Source: Sulfuriroseicoccus oceanibius
Lineage (GTDB): Bacteria > Verrucomicrobiota > Verrucomicrobiia > Verrucomicrobiales > SLCJ01
Reading direction: 5' to 3'
Assembly: GCF_010681825.2 (NCBI RefSeq)
Contig: NZ_CP066776.1
Span: 1,612,001-1,676,000 of the forward strand
DNA: 64,000 nucleotides
Shown here: positions 46,688-54,948 of the stretch, one piece after another
How positions within the stretch are numbered: the stretch's first letter is position 1
Layout: every line of letters begins with the position of its first letter
The notes under the pieces: generated by a model
Database searches by the model: none
What the model was told of the DNA's origin: nothing
Seen by the model: the letters and a program-made list of their open reading frames with translations, nothing else
Made by a program: the position numbers and the translations under genes

Positions 46688-47557
46688 TTAGGCCTGGAGT
46701 GTGCTTTCCAAGTCCGATGGCGGCAGCAGGCCTTCGCCGATGAGGAAGCTGTCGGCAGCGAGGATGGAGTTCTCGTAGAGACGCTCGTTGACGTTGAGAT
46801 TGTAGAAGCTGTTGTCGACCCCGTCGTAGGGGATGAGCTCGCAGTGGTTCTTCTTGCGCTTCATGCTGCGGGCGAAGCGCTGGGAAACTTTGATCGGGAG
46901 GGTACGGTCCTTCGAGCCGTGGGCGATGAATGTGGACGGTGTTCCTTTCTTGATCTGTTTGATCGGGTTCAATCCGCGGATGGCCGAGCGAGTGGCGAAC
47001 CATGGCAAGGCGCTTGGAATGAGGCGCAGGTCGAGCAGAGGGTTGAAGAAAACCTGGGCGACGGGCAGCACGACGGGGACGTCGACATCCTTGTCTTCGC
47101 GCAGGCCCATGCCGAGCACGGCGGCCAGCCAGGCGCCACCGCCACCTCCGGCGACGACGACTCTTGATGGATCAATGCCGAGCGGGCCGGCGTTGTTGAT
47201 GACTTCCTTCCACGCATCGCGGGCATCCTGTAGGGCGTCGATGATGCCGTTGCCTCCGGTGTCCCGGATGCGGTAATCGACGGCGATGGCGGTCATGCCG
47301 CGGTAGGCGAAGTGCAGGCAATGCGGGGCGAACTGACTGACTTGTCCGCTGTCCCACATGCTGCTGAAAAAGAAGAGGATGGCTGGAACTCCGTTGGGCG
47401 AACGCACTGCGGCGTCGGGATCCGCGTGGAAGACGTAGAGCGCGCGGTGCTCGCATTGGTCGTCTTCATCTCCGTAAAGGAAATGCTCACCTCGTGCGAG
47501 GAGTTCTCGGTTCCGGTCTACGGAACGGATCGCACGCTGAGCGGTGAGGGAATTCAT
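46688..47557 (-). CDS. Alpha/beta hydrolase-fold protein lacking catalytic residues
   Basis: Hormone-sensitive-lipase-type fold. The oxyanion and elbow region reads IDPSRVVVAGGGGGAWLA where active enzymes have GDSAGG or GGSAGG, so the nucleophile Ser is Gly. The Asp is present in HGSKDRTLP, but the region of the catalytic His (YDGVDNSFYN, normally GHGF) has no His. It therefore looks like a pseudoenzyme or a hydrolase with a changed mechanism. Start chosen is ATG 47557 (289 residues). It lies upstream of aguA, to which it may be coupled. The codons for the glycines are GGC/GGT, two changes away from AGC/AGT. Confidence 0.8.
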   Translation of the reverse strand: MNSLTAQRAIRSVDRNRELLARGEHFLYGDEDDQCEHRALYVFHADPDAAVRSPNGVPAILFFFSSMWDSGQVSQFAPHCLHFAYRGMTAIAVDYRIRDTGGNGIIDALQDARDAWKEVINNAGPLGIDPSRVVVAGGGGGAWLAAVLGMGLREDKDVDVPVVLPVAQVFFNPLLDLRLIPSALPWFATRSAIRGLNPIKQIKKGTPSTFIAHGSKDRTLPIKVSQRFARSMKRKKNHCELIPYDGVDNSFYNLNVNERLYENSILAADSFLIGEGLLPPSDLESTLQA

Positions 47558-47735
47558 GGGCGAACGGAGGGAAATCGGAGTGAGATGCAATTCCGCGTGG
47601 CGATCCTGTAGCGCGGGCATACATGATTGCCGCAATCGACAATTTCGGCAACAGGAAACGGTTGCTCAGTGCCGCCAAAAATTCCCGTGATACGGGCTGG
47701 TCATCGATTGGGGATCGCGGCAGGGTGGGCGCGTG

Positions 47736-48731
47736 ATGACAATGAGTGCTTCAACAATTGGAATTTCGTCGCGCTTTGTGACGGTGGCGATGCGGCTGAT
47801 GATGCTGGTTTTGTGTCTGGCTCTGGTGGTGCCGGCGACAGCGCAGGCACCGGGAGCTGGGGAGCGTGAGCTGCGTGATCGCTTGCAACGGGTGTATCGG
47901 GCGTGGGCCGGGGCGATGCGTGACCGCAATCTGGATGCGTGGCAGAGCTCATCGACCCAGGCGTTACAGAATGAGGTGCGCAACCAGATCGTGTCGCAGA
48001 AGCTGCCGTACCCACGGGCTTTGTTTGAGTCGCCGTTGATGGCACCGCAGGTTTCGCGTCTGCGTTTTGTCAGAGCGCGTCAGGTAGGTGACGAGGCGCA
48101 GTTGGTGTATTTCGGGCGCTTTGACGCGGGCTTGATCGAGGAGGGCAAGCGTCCGCCGGAGAATTTGTTGGTGATTTGGTTTGGTAGAGAGCAAGGCGGA
48201 TGGGCTGTCGGGCGGATTCAGATGCTCGATCTGGATCCGATGCCGGAAGTGCGGGCGAAGATGCGGCGCTTCGATTACAGCTTTCTCGACGAGCCGGGGT
48301 TCGTGGTGGACGGGGTGCTGCCCAAGGTGGCCAAGCTGGCGCCACGGCCCGACTTCATTGGCAAAGTGTTCGCGATCTCTTTTAACGAGAGCACAGAGGT
48401 CATGATCAACGGTGTGAGTGATCATTCCTTTGGCGCCACACGGGCCGCCCAGTTGGTGCTGGGTGGGTTCAAGCGAGGAGAGAATACCGTGAGCGTGAAG
48501 GTTTCCCCATTGGCTGAAGGTCAGGAGCCGGCGGATACGCTGGATGACAATGCGCCGTACGTGATCCGCTTGTATTTGATGCCGGACGATCCGAGCAAGC
48601 AGTTCCCTGTGATTGTTTGGCGTTATGAGTCGGAAGACGGGACGGCACCGAGCGAGCCGATTGAGGCGACCTTCGTGATCGATGACAAGGTGATCGAGCA
48701 ACGTTACCGCCGACCGGATTCAGCGCGGTAG
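47736..48731 (+). CDS. Secreted hypothetical protein with N-terminal SnoaL-like and C-terminal domains
   Basis: 331 residues with a signal peptide at residues 10-35 (ending ATAQAPGAG). The region after it (LQRVYRAWAGAMRDRNLDAWQSSSTQALQNEVRNQ) resembles a NTF2/SnoaL-like opening helix, which is a guess. The second half, from about residue 195, has beta-strand patterns such as GKVFAISFNESTEVMINGV and PYVIRLYLMPDDPSKQFPVIVWRYE (VIRLYLMPDD). I do not recognise the family. It follows the divergent hydrolase gene and has a terminator. GTG 47733 is an alternative start. Confidence 0.7.
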   Translation: MTMSASTIGISSRFVTVAMRLMMLVLCLALVVPATAQAPGAGERELRDRLQRVYRAWAGAMRDRNLDAWQSSSTQALQNEVRNQIVSQKLPYPRALFESPLMAPQVSRLRFVRARQVGDEAQLVYFGRFDAGLIEEGKRPPENLLVIWFGREQGGWAVGRIQMLDLDPMPEVRAKMRRFDYSFLDEPGFVVDGVLPKVAKLAPRPDFIGKVFAISFNESTEVMINGVSDHSFGATRAAQLVLGGFKRGENTVSVKVSPLAEGQEPADTLDDNAPYVIRLYLMPDDPSKQFPVIVWRYESEDGTAPSEPIEATFVIDDKVIEQRYRRPDSAR

Positions 48732-48759
48732 TCCTGCGCTGTGACGTTTTCATCCAACA

Positions 48760-48795
48760 AAAGCCAGCCTCTCGTTATGAGGGCTGGCTTTTTTG
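48760..48795 (+). terminator. Terminator of the secreted hypothetical gene
   Basis: AAAAGCCAGCC and GGGCTGGCTT arms with a 10-base loop, followed by TTTTTTG. Confidence 0.9.
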
Positions 48796-48963
48796 ATGGG
48801 CTGGCGTGCTGGCCCGCATCCGAGGCAGTACGGATGACCGTATCTCATGACCCGTCCGCGTGGTTAGCTCGCGACAATGGCGCGTGAACCCACATTTCGT
48901 GAGGACCACCATGGTCGATCGGCTGGCGGGAAACGGAGCCTGAAAACTGTACCTCGATACCCA

Positions 48964-50538
48964 ATGAAACGAACAAAATTGTTCTCAGCCAAACGGATGG
49001 CGCTTGCATGGTTGTGCGGCGTCGCTTCGGCGGTGAGCCTCTACGCCGCTGACAAACCCAATATTCTAGTCATCTGGGGCGATGACGTCGGTCAGTCCAA
49101 CATCAGTGCCTACACCCGCGGGCTGATGGGGTACACTACGCCGAATATCGATCGGATCGCCAACGAGGGCATGTTGTTCACCGATTATTACGGCGAGCAA
49201 AGTTGTACTGCCGGGCGCTCGTCCTTCATCATGGGGCAGAGTGTGTTCAGGACGGGACTGTCCAAGGTCGGGCTGCCGGGAGCCAAGGAGGGGATGATGG
49301 TCGAGGATCCTACAATCGCCGGGTTGCTCAAGGATCAAGGGTACGCCACGGGGCAATTTGGAAAAAACCACCTTGGGGATCGGGACGAGCATTTGCCCAC
49401 CAACCACGGGTTTGATGAGTTTTTTGGCAATCTGTACCACTTGAACGCGGAAGAAGAGCCAGAGAACTACGACTATCCGAAGGACCCTGAGTTTCATAAA
49501 AAGTTCGGTCCTCGTGGTGTGATCAAGTCCACGGCCGGAGGTGAGATTGAGGATACCGGGCCGCTGACCAAAAAGCGCATGGAAACGGTGGATGATGAGA
49601 CGGTGGCCGCTGCCATCGATTTTATCCGGCGTCAGGAGAAGGCTGGGAAGCCTTGGTTTGTTTGGTGGAGCGGAACCCGGATGCACTTCCGCACCCATGT
49701 GAGTGAGGAGAAGATGGCGCAGATCAAGAAGCAGTACCCGAATGCGGATGAGTACACCTGCGGCATGCTGGAGCACGATATGCATATCGGTCAGTTTCTC
49801 GACCTTCTGGACGAATTGGGGATCGCCGATAACACGATTGTGCACTATTCCACAGACAACGGTCCGCACTACAATACGTGGCCGGATGCGGCGTCCACTC
49901 CGTTCCGAGGAGAGAAGAACACGAACTGGGAGGGCGGATGGCGCGTTCCTTGTGCTGTGCGCTGGCCGGGGACGATCAAGCCGGGATCCGTGAGCAATGG
50001 AATCGTCCACCACATGGACTGGCTGCCTACATTCCTGGCGGCTGCAGGGAAGGCGGATATCAAGGAAGACCTGCTTGATGGTTATTCCAGTGAGGCTCTG
50101 GGGCGTGACTACAAAGTCCACCTCGATGGTTACGATCTTACCGAGCATTTGAAAGAGCCTCAGGCAAAAGCTAGCCCGCGTAAGGAGGTCTTTTATTTCT
50201 CTGATGATGGGGATCTGACCGCACTGCGTTACTTGGATTGGAAGGTGATCTTTATGGAGCAGAAAACCACGGGAACCTTCCGCGTTTGGATGGAGCCGTT
50301 TGTTCCGCTGCGTGTGCCATTGATCTTCAACCTGCGTCGTGACCCGTACGAGCGCGCTGAAGAGACCTCGAACACGTACTACGATTGGATGATCGATCGT
50401 GCGTTCCTGCTGGTGCCGGCGCAGGCATTTGTGGGTGGGTTCCTTGAGACCTTCAAAGAGTTTCCTCCGCGTCAGGAGGCGGCGTCTTTCTCACTCGATA
50501 AAGTGATGAGGAAACTGAGTGAGGGCCCAAGTAGTTAG
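48964..50538 (+). CDS. Arylsulfatase (sulfatase family S1)
   Basis: 524 residues with a signal peptide (1-28, ending YAAD). The metal and catalytic motif is DKPNILVIWGDDVGQSN at the N-terminus, with Cys81 in SCTAGRSSF as the formylglycine precursor (CxAxR type). Further motifs are TGQFGKNHLGDRDEHLPTNHGFDEF (GQFGKNHLG and HGFDEFFG) and STDNGPHYNTWPD. A formylglycine-generating enzyme would be needed. It carries a long open frame ahead of the ATG, which lacks site support. Verrucomicrobia typically carry many sulfatases for degrading sulfated polysaccharides, so the substrate may be algal. Confidence 0.92.
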   Translation: MKRTKLFSAKRMALAWLCGVASAVSLYAADKPNILVIWGDDVGQSNISAYTRGLMGYTTPNIDRIANEGMLFTDYYGEQSCTAGRSSFIMGQSVFRTGLSKVGLPGAKEGMMVEDPTIAGLLKDQGYATGQFGKNHLGDRDEHLPTNHGFDEFFGNLYHLNAEEEPENYDYPKDPEFHKKFGPRGVIKSTAGGEIEDTGPLTKKRMETVDDETVAAAIDFIRRQEKAGKPWFVWWSGTRMHFRTHVSEEKMAQIKKQYPNADEYTCGMLEHDMHIGQFLDLLDELGIADNTIVHYSTDNGPHYNTWPDAASTPFRGEKNTNWEGGWRVPCAVRWPGTIKPGSVSNGIVHHMDWLPTFLAAAGKADIKEDLLDGYSSEALGRDYKVHLDGYDLTEHLKEPQAKASPRKEVFYFSDDGDLTALRYLDWKVIFMEQKTTGTFRVWMEPFVPLRVPLIFNLRRDPYERAEETSNTYYDWMIDRAFLLVPAQAFVGGFLETFKEFPPRQEAASFSLDKVMRKLSEGPSS

Positions 50539-50558
50539 TGGCTGGAATTTGTGTGTGT

Positions 50559-50602
50559 GCCCGTTCCTTCATGTATTTGAGGGGGCGGGCTTTTTTTGTG
50601 AT
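50559..50602 (+). terminator. Terminator of the sulfatase gene
   Basis: GCCCGTTCC and GGGGGCGGGC arms with a loop of about 13 bases, followed by TTTTTTTG. Confidence 0.8.
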
Positions 50603-50640
50603 TGGGGATGCGGACGGGCGTTTCGGCGCGGGGGGGTGGC

Positions 50641-50769
50641 CATCGGTATTCCGTTGCGCTTCGGTGGTGTCACAGGCTCGGCCGGGTGGGGGGCGTGCGC
50701 AAAACCCAGGGTGTGGTCGCCTGAGGCTCCCGTCACCCTGGGCTGATTTGCGCTTCCCCTTCAGGGATG
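50641..50769. repeat. Palindromic interspersed repeat, copy 2
   Basis: The core 50701-50769 matches 7073-7140. The hairpin arms are CCCAGGGTG (50705-50713) and CACCCTGGG (50734-50742). GCTCGGCCGG-like sequence precedes the core in both copies. Confidence 0.75.
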
Positions 50770-50834
50770 ATGTTGGTGGGGCCGGTGTTGAAATTGGCTC
50801 CCTTGATGATCTTGGGGGGGATTGCGTGCGGTTT

Positions 50835-51200
50835 CCCATCGCCGACAGCAATGCCGTCCCACCAGCGCTGCGCGTGCGTGGTTCGGGCGCCAAACGGATG
50901 ATGGCGCATTGCGAGCAACGACAGGAGAGCCATTGGTCCATCGGGGAATGGTCGGCAAGCGTGTTGCGATGGAGCTATCCCGCGGCGGCGGGATAGAGAG
51001 TGGTTCACGTCATTCTGAGGGATTCACCACAGCCCACTTGAATCCCTCAATCCTCTAATCTGTGGAAAAAAAAAACGCGACCAGCGGTGACCGACGTGCC
51101 GTTCGCCTATTCCGGAACTGGTCGCCCTTCGGGATCTTTGGGGCTTTGCGTGGGATTACCCATCGACGGCAGGAATGCCTTACCACCAGCGCTGCGCGTG
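50835..51200. repeat. Pair of 42-base direct repeats
   Basis: 50835-50876 and 51159-51200 share 37 of 42 bases, ending in the identical CACCAGCGCTGCGCGTG. They flank repeat-rich sequence and are not coding in a convincing frame. Confidence 0.75.
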
Positions 51201-51307
51201 GGTAATGGGTTTCCTTGTCTTTATCCTCATCCGAATCTTTATCGGATTTGCGTGGGTCGAAGGCGGGGAATGCCGGTCAGTGTGCAGGGAATCTGGACCG
51301 ATCCGGG

Positions 51308-51742
51308 CTAATCCTGCGAGGGTTTGCGGCGCAGGTCTTTTTTGCGCGAGTGGCGGGTTTTCGCCTCTCTGTGGCGTTTTTTTGCGGCGGCGCCGGGTTT
51401 CCGGTGTTTGGCGCGTTGGGCGGCGCGGCGGCGTTTCTTTGCCAGCGAGTGTTGTTGGTTGAGCTCTTCGATCTTTTCGAGAAGGCGTTCGCGGGCGAGG
51501 AGTCGGTTGCGGCTGCGTGAGCGCGAATCCTGGCATCGGATGTCGATGTTGAGTCCGATGTGCCGGAGCTGGACGCAGGAGTGGGTTTTGTTGATCTTCT
51601 GGCCACCGGAGCCCTCTCCCAGAGTGAAGCGTTCGATCAGGTCTTCTTCCTCGACTCCCAAGTCGGCCAGTCTGCGGTTGATTTCACTCAGCGGGTCGCA
51701 TGGGATTTGATCGGATTCGTGGTTCTGGCTCGGCTCTGTCAT
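51308..51742 (-). CDS. Peptide chain release factor-like protein (ArfB/YaeJ type)
   Basis: 144 residues with a GGQ loop (46-48) in GEGSGGQKINKT, the peptidyl-tRNA hydrolysis motif of class I release factors. It has no codon-recognition domains, and a long basic C-terminal tail (KKRRRAAQRAK and so on) that in ArfB enters the mRNA channel. It should rescue stalled ribosomes. The tail is rich in Arg/Lys and the gene is compact. The ATG at 51742 is the only good start. Confidence 0.88.
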   Translation of the reverse strand: MTEPSQNHESDQIPCDPLSEINRRLADLGVEEEDLIERFTLGEGSGGQKINKTHSCVQLRHIGLNIDIRCQDSRSRSRNRLLARERLLEKIEELNQQHSLAKKRRRAAQRAKHRKPGAAAKKRHREAKTRHSRKKDLRRKPSQD

Positions 51743-51815
51743 GGGGATTAGACTTCCGTAAGATGCTCTAATTTGGCATCTTGTCGAGTGATCGGGGAGT
51801 GCCGGTCACACCATT

Positions 51816-52010
51816 ATGAGAAGCGACGACATCGATCTGGAAGTCGAAGTGGCATGCCCTTACTGCGGGCAGTCTTTTACCATGTTGGAACCCCCGCCAC
51901 CGGATCGCCCCTGCATCCTGGATTACGACTGTGAGGTGTGCTGTCATCCGCTGGTGTTGACCTTGGAGGGGAGCGGTGAATTGGCCGCCGCGACTTGTCA
52001 CGGCGAATAA
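51816..52010 (+). CDS. CPXCG motif-containing cysteine-rich protein
   Basis: A 64-residue protein with a zinc ribbon: CPYCG at the N-terminal side and CEVCCHP on the other, with a conserved acidic-hydrophobic surrounding (VEVACPYCGQSF, LDYDCEVCCHPL). This small family has unknown function. Its stop codon touches the left end of a MITE-like element, which may have supplied the last bases. Confidence 0.9.
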   Translation: MRSDDIDLEVEVACPYCGQSFTMLEPPPPDRPCILDYDCEVCCHPLVLTLEGSGELAAATCHGE

Positions 52011-52212
52011 TACCATTTAAACGGTCACCTTGTCGGAACCGATGGGGATTGAGTGAGTAGGATCAGAGATGAAGAAAGTGATCTTGGCGGGATCTTTTTG
52101 AGTGATGCTGCGTTGCTCACAGCTCAGGTAGCCCTCTAGCATCGCGGTTCGCGCCTTACCTCACTCGAATAAGCTCTCCGCCATTCCGCCAACTTGACCG
52201 TTCAAATGGTAT
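52010..52212. mobile_element. MITE-like element with 30-bp inverted termini
   Basis: The left end begins ATACCATTTAAACGGTCACC and the complement of the right end begins ATACCATTTGAACGGTCAAG; about 26 of 30 bases match. The 203-base interior has no gene of its own and holds words such as CTCACAGCTCAGGTAGC. The element abuts the stop codon of the CPXCG gene. No clear target duplication is visible, so transposition is inference. No other copy was seen in the window. Confidence 0.65.
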
Positions 52213-52390
52213 AAGCATCTGGTTCGGGACCGGCGTAGTAGGCACAACCGTGGACTAAGGGCGGAGATGGCACGATTCTATGGTGGCGCGATCGTTGGGA
52301 TCGCGTTATCGATTCGGGGTCATGATCGTACTCGACACCCGCGAACTTACCTCCTGCACGCAAATTGATTGGTCCCGTTGGCGTCCTACG

Positions 52391-53698
52391 ATGCACGCCA
52401 CGTTGTTGTTTGTAATGATTGACGGGCGGATCTTGTTGATGCGCAAGAAGCGGGGGATTGGCGCGGGCAAGGTCAATGGTCCGGGAGGTAAGATTGATCC
52501 GGGCGAGAATGCGGCGTCCTGCGCGGTGCGCGAGGTGCGTGAGGAGTTGATGATTGAGGTTGAGCCTGAGGCGTTGCTCAAGCGGGGCGAGTTGTTTTTC
52601 CAGTTTCGCGACGGGCTCTCGATCCACTGCACGGTATTCTCGTGCGATGCGTATTCGGGGGAACCGACCGAGACCGACGAGGCGGTGCCGATGTGGTGTG
52701 ATGTGGATGCGGTTCCGTATGACGAGATGTGGGCGGACGACGCGCGTTGGCTACCACGCGTCATTGAGGGGGATAACTTCTGCGGGCATTTCATTTTTGA
52801 TGAGGATGAGATGATCGACGAGGACGTGGTTTTTGGAGGGGAGGCCGAGCGACGCTGGGTGGATGGCGACGGTGTGGGCGTGCCGCGCTTTGCCAATGCG
52901 CTGAGTTACGGCGTGGGGAGTACCAGTTTCCGTCCATGCATTGACCTCCACTCAGGGCAGGTGAAGCAGATCGTTGGGGGCTCGTTGACGGATGATGGCG
53001 AGGGGTTGAAGACAAACTTTGTGAGTGAGCGTGATGCGGCGTGGTTTGCTGCCAAGTACAAGCAGGACGCGCTGCGAGGCGGGCACGTGATCAAGTTGGG
53101 GCCGGGCAATGACGAAGCCGCGCGCTCGGCATTGGCCGCGTATCCGGGCGGATTGCAGATCGGCGGTGGCATCACTGCGGAGAATGCGGCCGAGTGGATT
53201 GCTGCAGGGGCGTCCCACGTGATTGTCACGTCCTATCTTTTCGATTCGGAGGGCAAGTTCCGTCAGGACAGGCTCGATGCGCTGGTAGCAGCTGTCGGGC
53301 GCGAGCGCCTGGTGATCGACCTCAGTTGCAGGCGTCAATCGGATGGAGGCTGGGTGGTTGCGATGAACCGCTGGCAGACATTGACCGACATGACGCTGAA
53401 TCGGGAATCGCTCGAGCGGCTTGCCGAGTTCTGCGATGAATTCTTGATCCACGCGGCCGATGTCGAAGGGATGTGCGGAGGAATCGATGAAGAGTTGGTT
53501 CAGGCGCTGGGTGAATGGTCGCCGATCCCGGTGACGTATGCCGGCGGTGCTCGATCGATTGACGATTTGGAGTTGGTCAACCGGTTGAGCAACGGGCACG
53601 TCGATCTGACGATTGGTAGTGCGTTGGATTTGTTTGGCGGTGACTTGATCCGCTATGACGACTGTGTGGCCTTCAACCGCGAGGGGGAAAAGCGGTGA
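52391..53698 (+). CDS. Nudix (MTH1-like) and HisA fusion protein
   Basis: 435 residues in two domains. Residues 1-150 are a Nudix hydrolase like MTH1: RKKRGIGAGKVNGPGG, with the Nudix box G33-x5-E39-x7-R47-E48-V-x-E51-E52, and MWADDARWLP. Residues 179-435 are a HisA (ProFAR isomerase) of the eukaryotic HIS6 type: FRPCIDLHSGQVKQIVGG, GGHVIKLGPGNDEAA, VIDLSCR and YAGGARSIDDL. The catalytic acids should be Asp185 and Asp310. The frame is unbroken between them. Possible independent starts for HisA exist (GTG about 52860). An in-frame ATG at 52322 is an alternative start. The next gene overlaps by 4 bases. Confidence 0.85.
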   Translation: MHATLLFVMIDGRILLMRKKRGIGAGKVNGPGGKIDPGENAASCAVREVREELMIEVEPEALLKRGELFFQFRDGLSIHCTVFSCDAYSGEPTETDEAVPMWCDVDAVPYDEMWADDARWLPRVIEGDNFCGHFIFDEDEMIDEDVVFGGEAERRWVDGDGVGVPRFANALSYGVGSTSFRPCIDLHSGQVKQIVGGSLTDDGEGLKTNFVSERDAAWFAAKYKQDALRGGHVIKLGPGNDEAARSALAAYPGGLQIGGGITAENAAEWIAAGASHVIVTSYLFDSEGKFRQDRLDALVAAVGRERLVIDLSCRRQSDGGWVVAMNRWQTLTDMTLNRESLERLAEFCDEFLIHAADVEGMCGGIDEELVQALGEWSPIPVTYAGGARSIDDLELVNRLSNGHVDLTIGSALDLFGGDLIRYDDCVAFNREGEKR

Positions 53699-54573
53699 GC
53701 CCGGTATTAGCGGATTCGGGACATTGGTTCGGCGCGTTGGGGGCGGCGACGATATTCACGCTGGCAGCGGTGCCCTTGGTGTTGGGCGCGCGCAAGCGGC
53801 GACGACGCACGCGATGGATGGAGGAGGGGCTGCCGTCAGAGGACCAGCAATTGTTGGCGGAGCGGGTTTGGTTTTACCATTTGGCGCCGGATGAGGTGCG
53901 CCGTGACTTTGACCGTGTGCTACGGGTGTTTCTCGAGGAGAAGCGATTTGAGGCGTGCGGAGGGCTGGACGAGGTCACGCGCGAGATGCAGTTGGTGATC
54001 GGTGCACAGGCTTGTTTGTTGGTGTTTGGGCGTGCCCGTTCAATGGGCGCCAAAGCGCTGGCGCCGTATGACAAGCTGGCGTCGATCTTGATCTATCCGA
54101 GTACCTTTGTCGCACGGCGGGAAGGTGTGTGGGATGAGGATGATCAGGGTGATGTGTTGCTAGGTGAGTCGTGGTCGACGGGATCGTTGATCCTGGCGTG
54201 GGACTCGGTGGAGCGAGGATTGGAGAACCGTCACGACGGACACAACGTGGTGATGCATGAGTTTGCGCATCAGCTGGACCAATCGGATGTGGCTGATGGT
54301 GTGCCTGAGCTGTCTAGCAGTGAGCAGGCCAGGCGCTGGGCGGCTGCATTTGCGCCGGCCTACAGGCGCTTGCTGGATGCCGTTGAGGACGGCCGCCGGT
54401 CTGTGCTGGATGAGTATGGTGCGACCAACCCTGCGGAGTTTTTCGCGGTCGCTACCGAGACGTTTTTTGAGAAACCCCGCCAACTGCAGGAAGACGAGCC
54501 GGAGCTCTACGAGCAACTCAAGCGGTACTATCATCTCGATCCACTTGGCTGGCCGCGGGTGCGTGAGCAATGA
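53695..54573 (+). CDS. mtfA: Zinc-dependent peptidase MtfA
   Basis: 292 residues with the HExxH motif HEFAH at 188-192 and the third-ligand Glu in NPAEFFAVATETFFEKP. The opening helical region contains LSxE and DEVRRDFDRVLRVFLEEK. In E. coli the protein controls the glucose PTS regulator Mlc; here no Mlc is in view. A hydrophobic N-terminal stretch (12-32) could anchor it. The GTG start overlaps the Nudix-HisA stop by 4 bases (GTGA), so translation is coupled. Confidence 0.9.
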   Translation: MSPVLADSGHWFGALGAATIFTLAAVPLVLGARKRRRRTRWMEEGLPSEDQQLLAERVWFYHLAPDEVRRDFDRVLRVFLEEKRFEACGGLDEVTREMQLVIGAQACLLVFGRARSMGAKALAPYDKLASILIYPSTFVARREGVWDEDDQGDVLLGESWSTGSLILAWDSVERGLENRHDGHNVVMHEFAHQLDQSDVADGVPELSSSEQARRWAAAFAPAYRRLLDAVEDGRRSVLDEYGATNPAEFFAVATETFFEKPRQLQEDEPELYEQLKRYYHLDPLGWPRVREQ

Positions 54574-54585
54574 GCGTTAGCCCCA

Positions 54586-54939
54586 ATGAAGGCTCCAAAT
54601 GAAAAACAGCGCGCCCGCTTGGTTCGGGCGTCGCGCAAGGCGGCAAAGCGCCAGACGGTGGCTTCGCGCGAGGCGGTACGCAGTCTGCGCGTGCAGACCG
54701 TTGCTACGTGGAAGCGTGTGGTGCTGGCTGTTGCCGGCGTGTTGTTGATGAGCCTGGCCGCTGTGGTTTACGTGACTCAGGGGGCTCTGGTCGGCGCTGC
54801 GTTGATCGGGACCACCGGGGTGGGCGTGCTGATCTTCGGAGTGGTCGGCAGGAAGCACTCCATCGATCGAGCGATCCGCGGGCTCGACGCGTCTGTGAGC
54901 AACCAGTTGATCGATGCGATCTTCGATCAACTGGGGTAA
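54586..54939 (+). CDS. Small membrane protein, unknown function
   Basis: 117 residues. The basic N-terminus (RARLVRASRKAAKRQ) is followed by two hydrophobic segments, VVLAVAGVLLMSLAAVVYV and LIGTTGVGVLIFGVVG. I do not recognise it. It starts 12 bases after mtfA, so it is in the same operon, and ends ten bases from the convergent phoU gene. Confidence 0.7.
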   Translation: MKAPNEKQRARLVRASRKAAKRQTVASREAVRSLRVQTVATWKRVVLAVAGVLLMSLAAVVYVTQGALVGAALIGTTGVGVLIFGVVGRKHSIDRAIRGLDASVSNQLIDAIFDQLG

Positions 54940-54948
54940 TCCGATGTG

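Larger units (their letters stand above)
50603..51307. other. Intergenic repeat cluster upstream of the release factor-like gene
   Basis: No gene. It holds copy 2 of the palindromic repeat (core 50701-50769), a 42-base direct repeat (50835-50876 and 51159-51200, five mismatches), a CACGCAAAG-type word (complement at 51132-51154) and a TTATCC-rich patch (51217-51247). Short frames here have no real start or codon bias. Confidence 0.75.
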
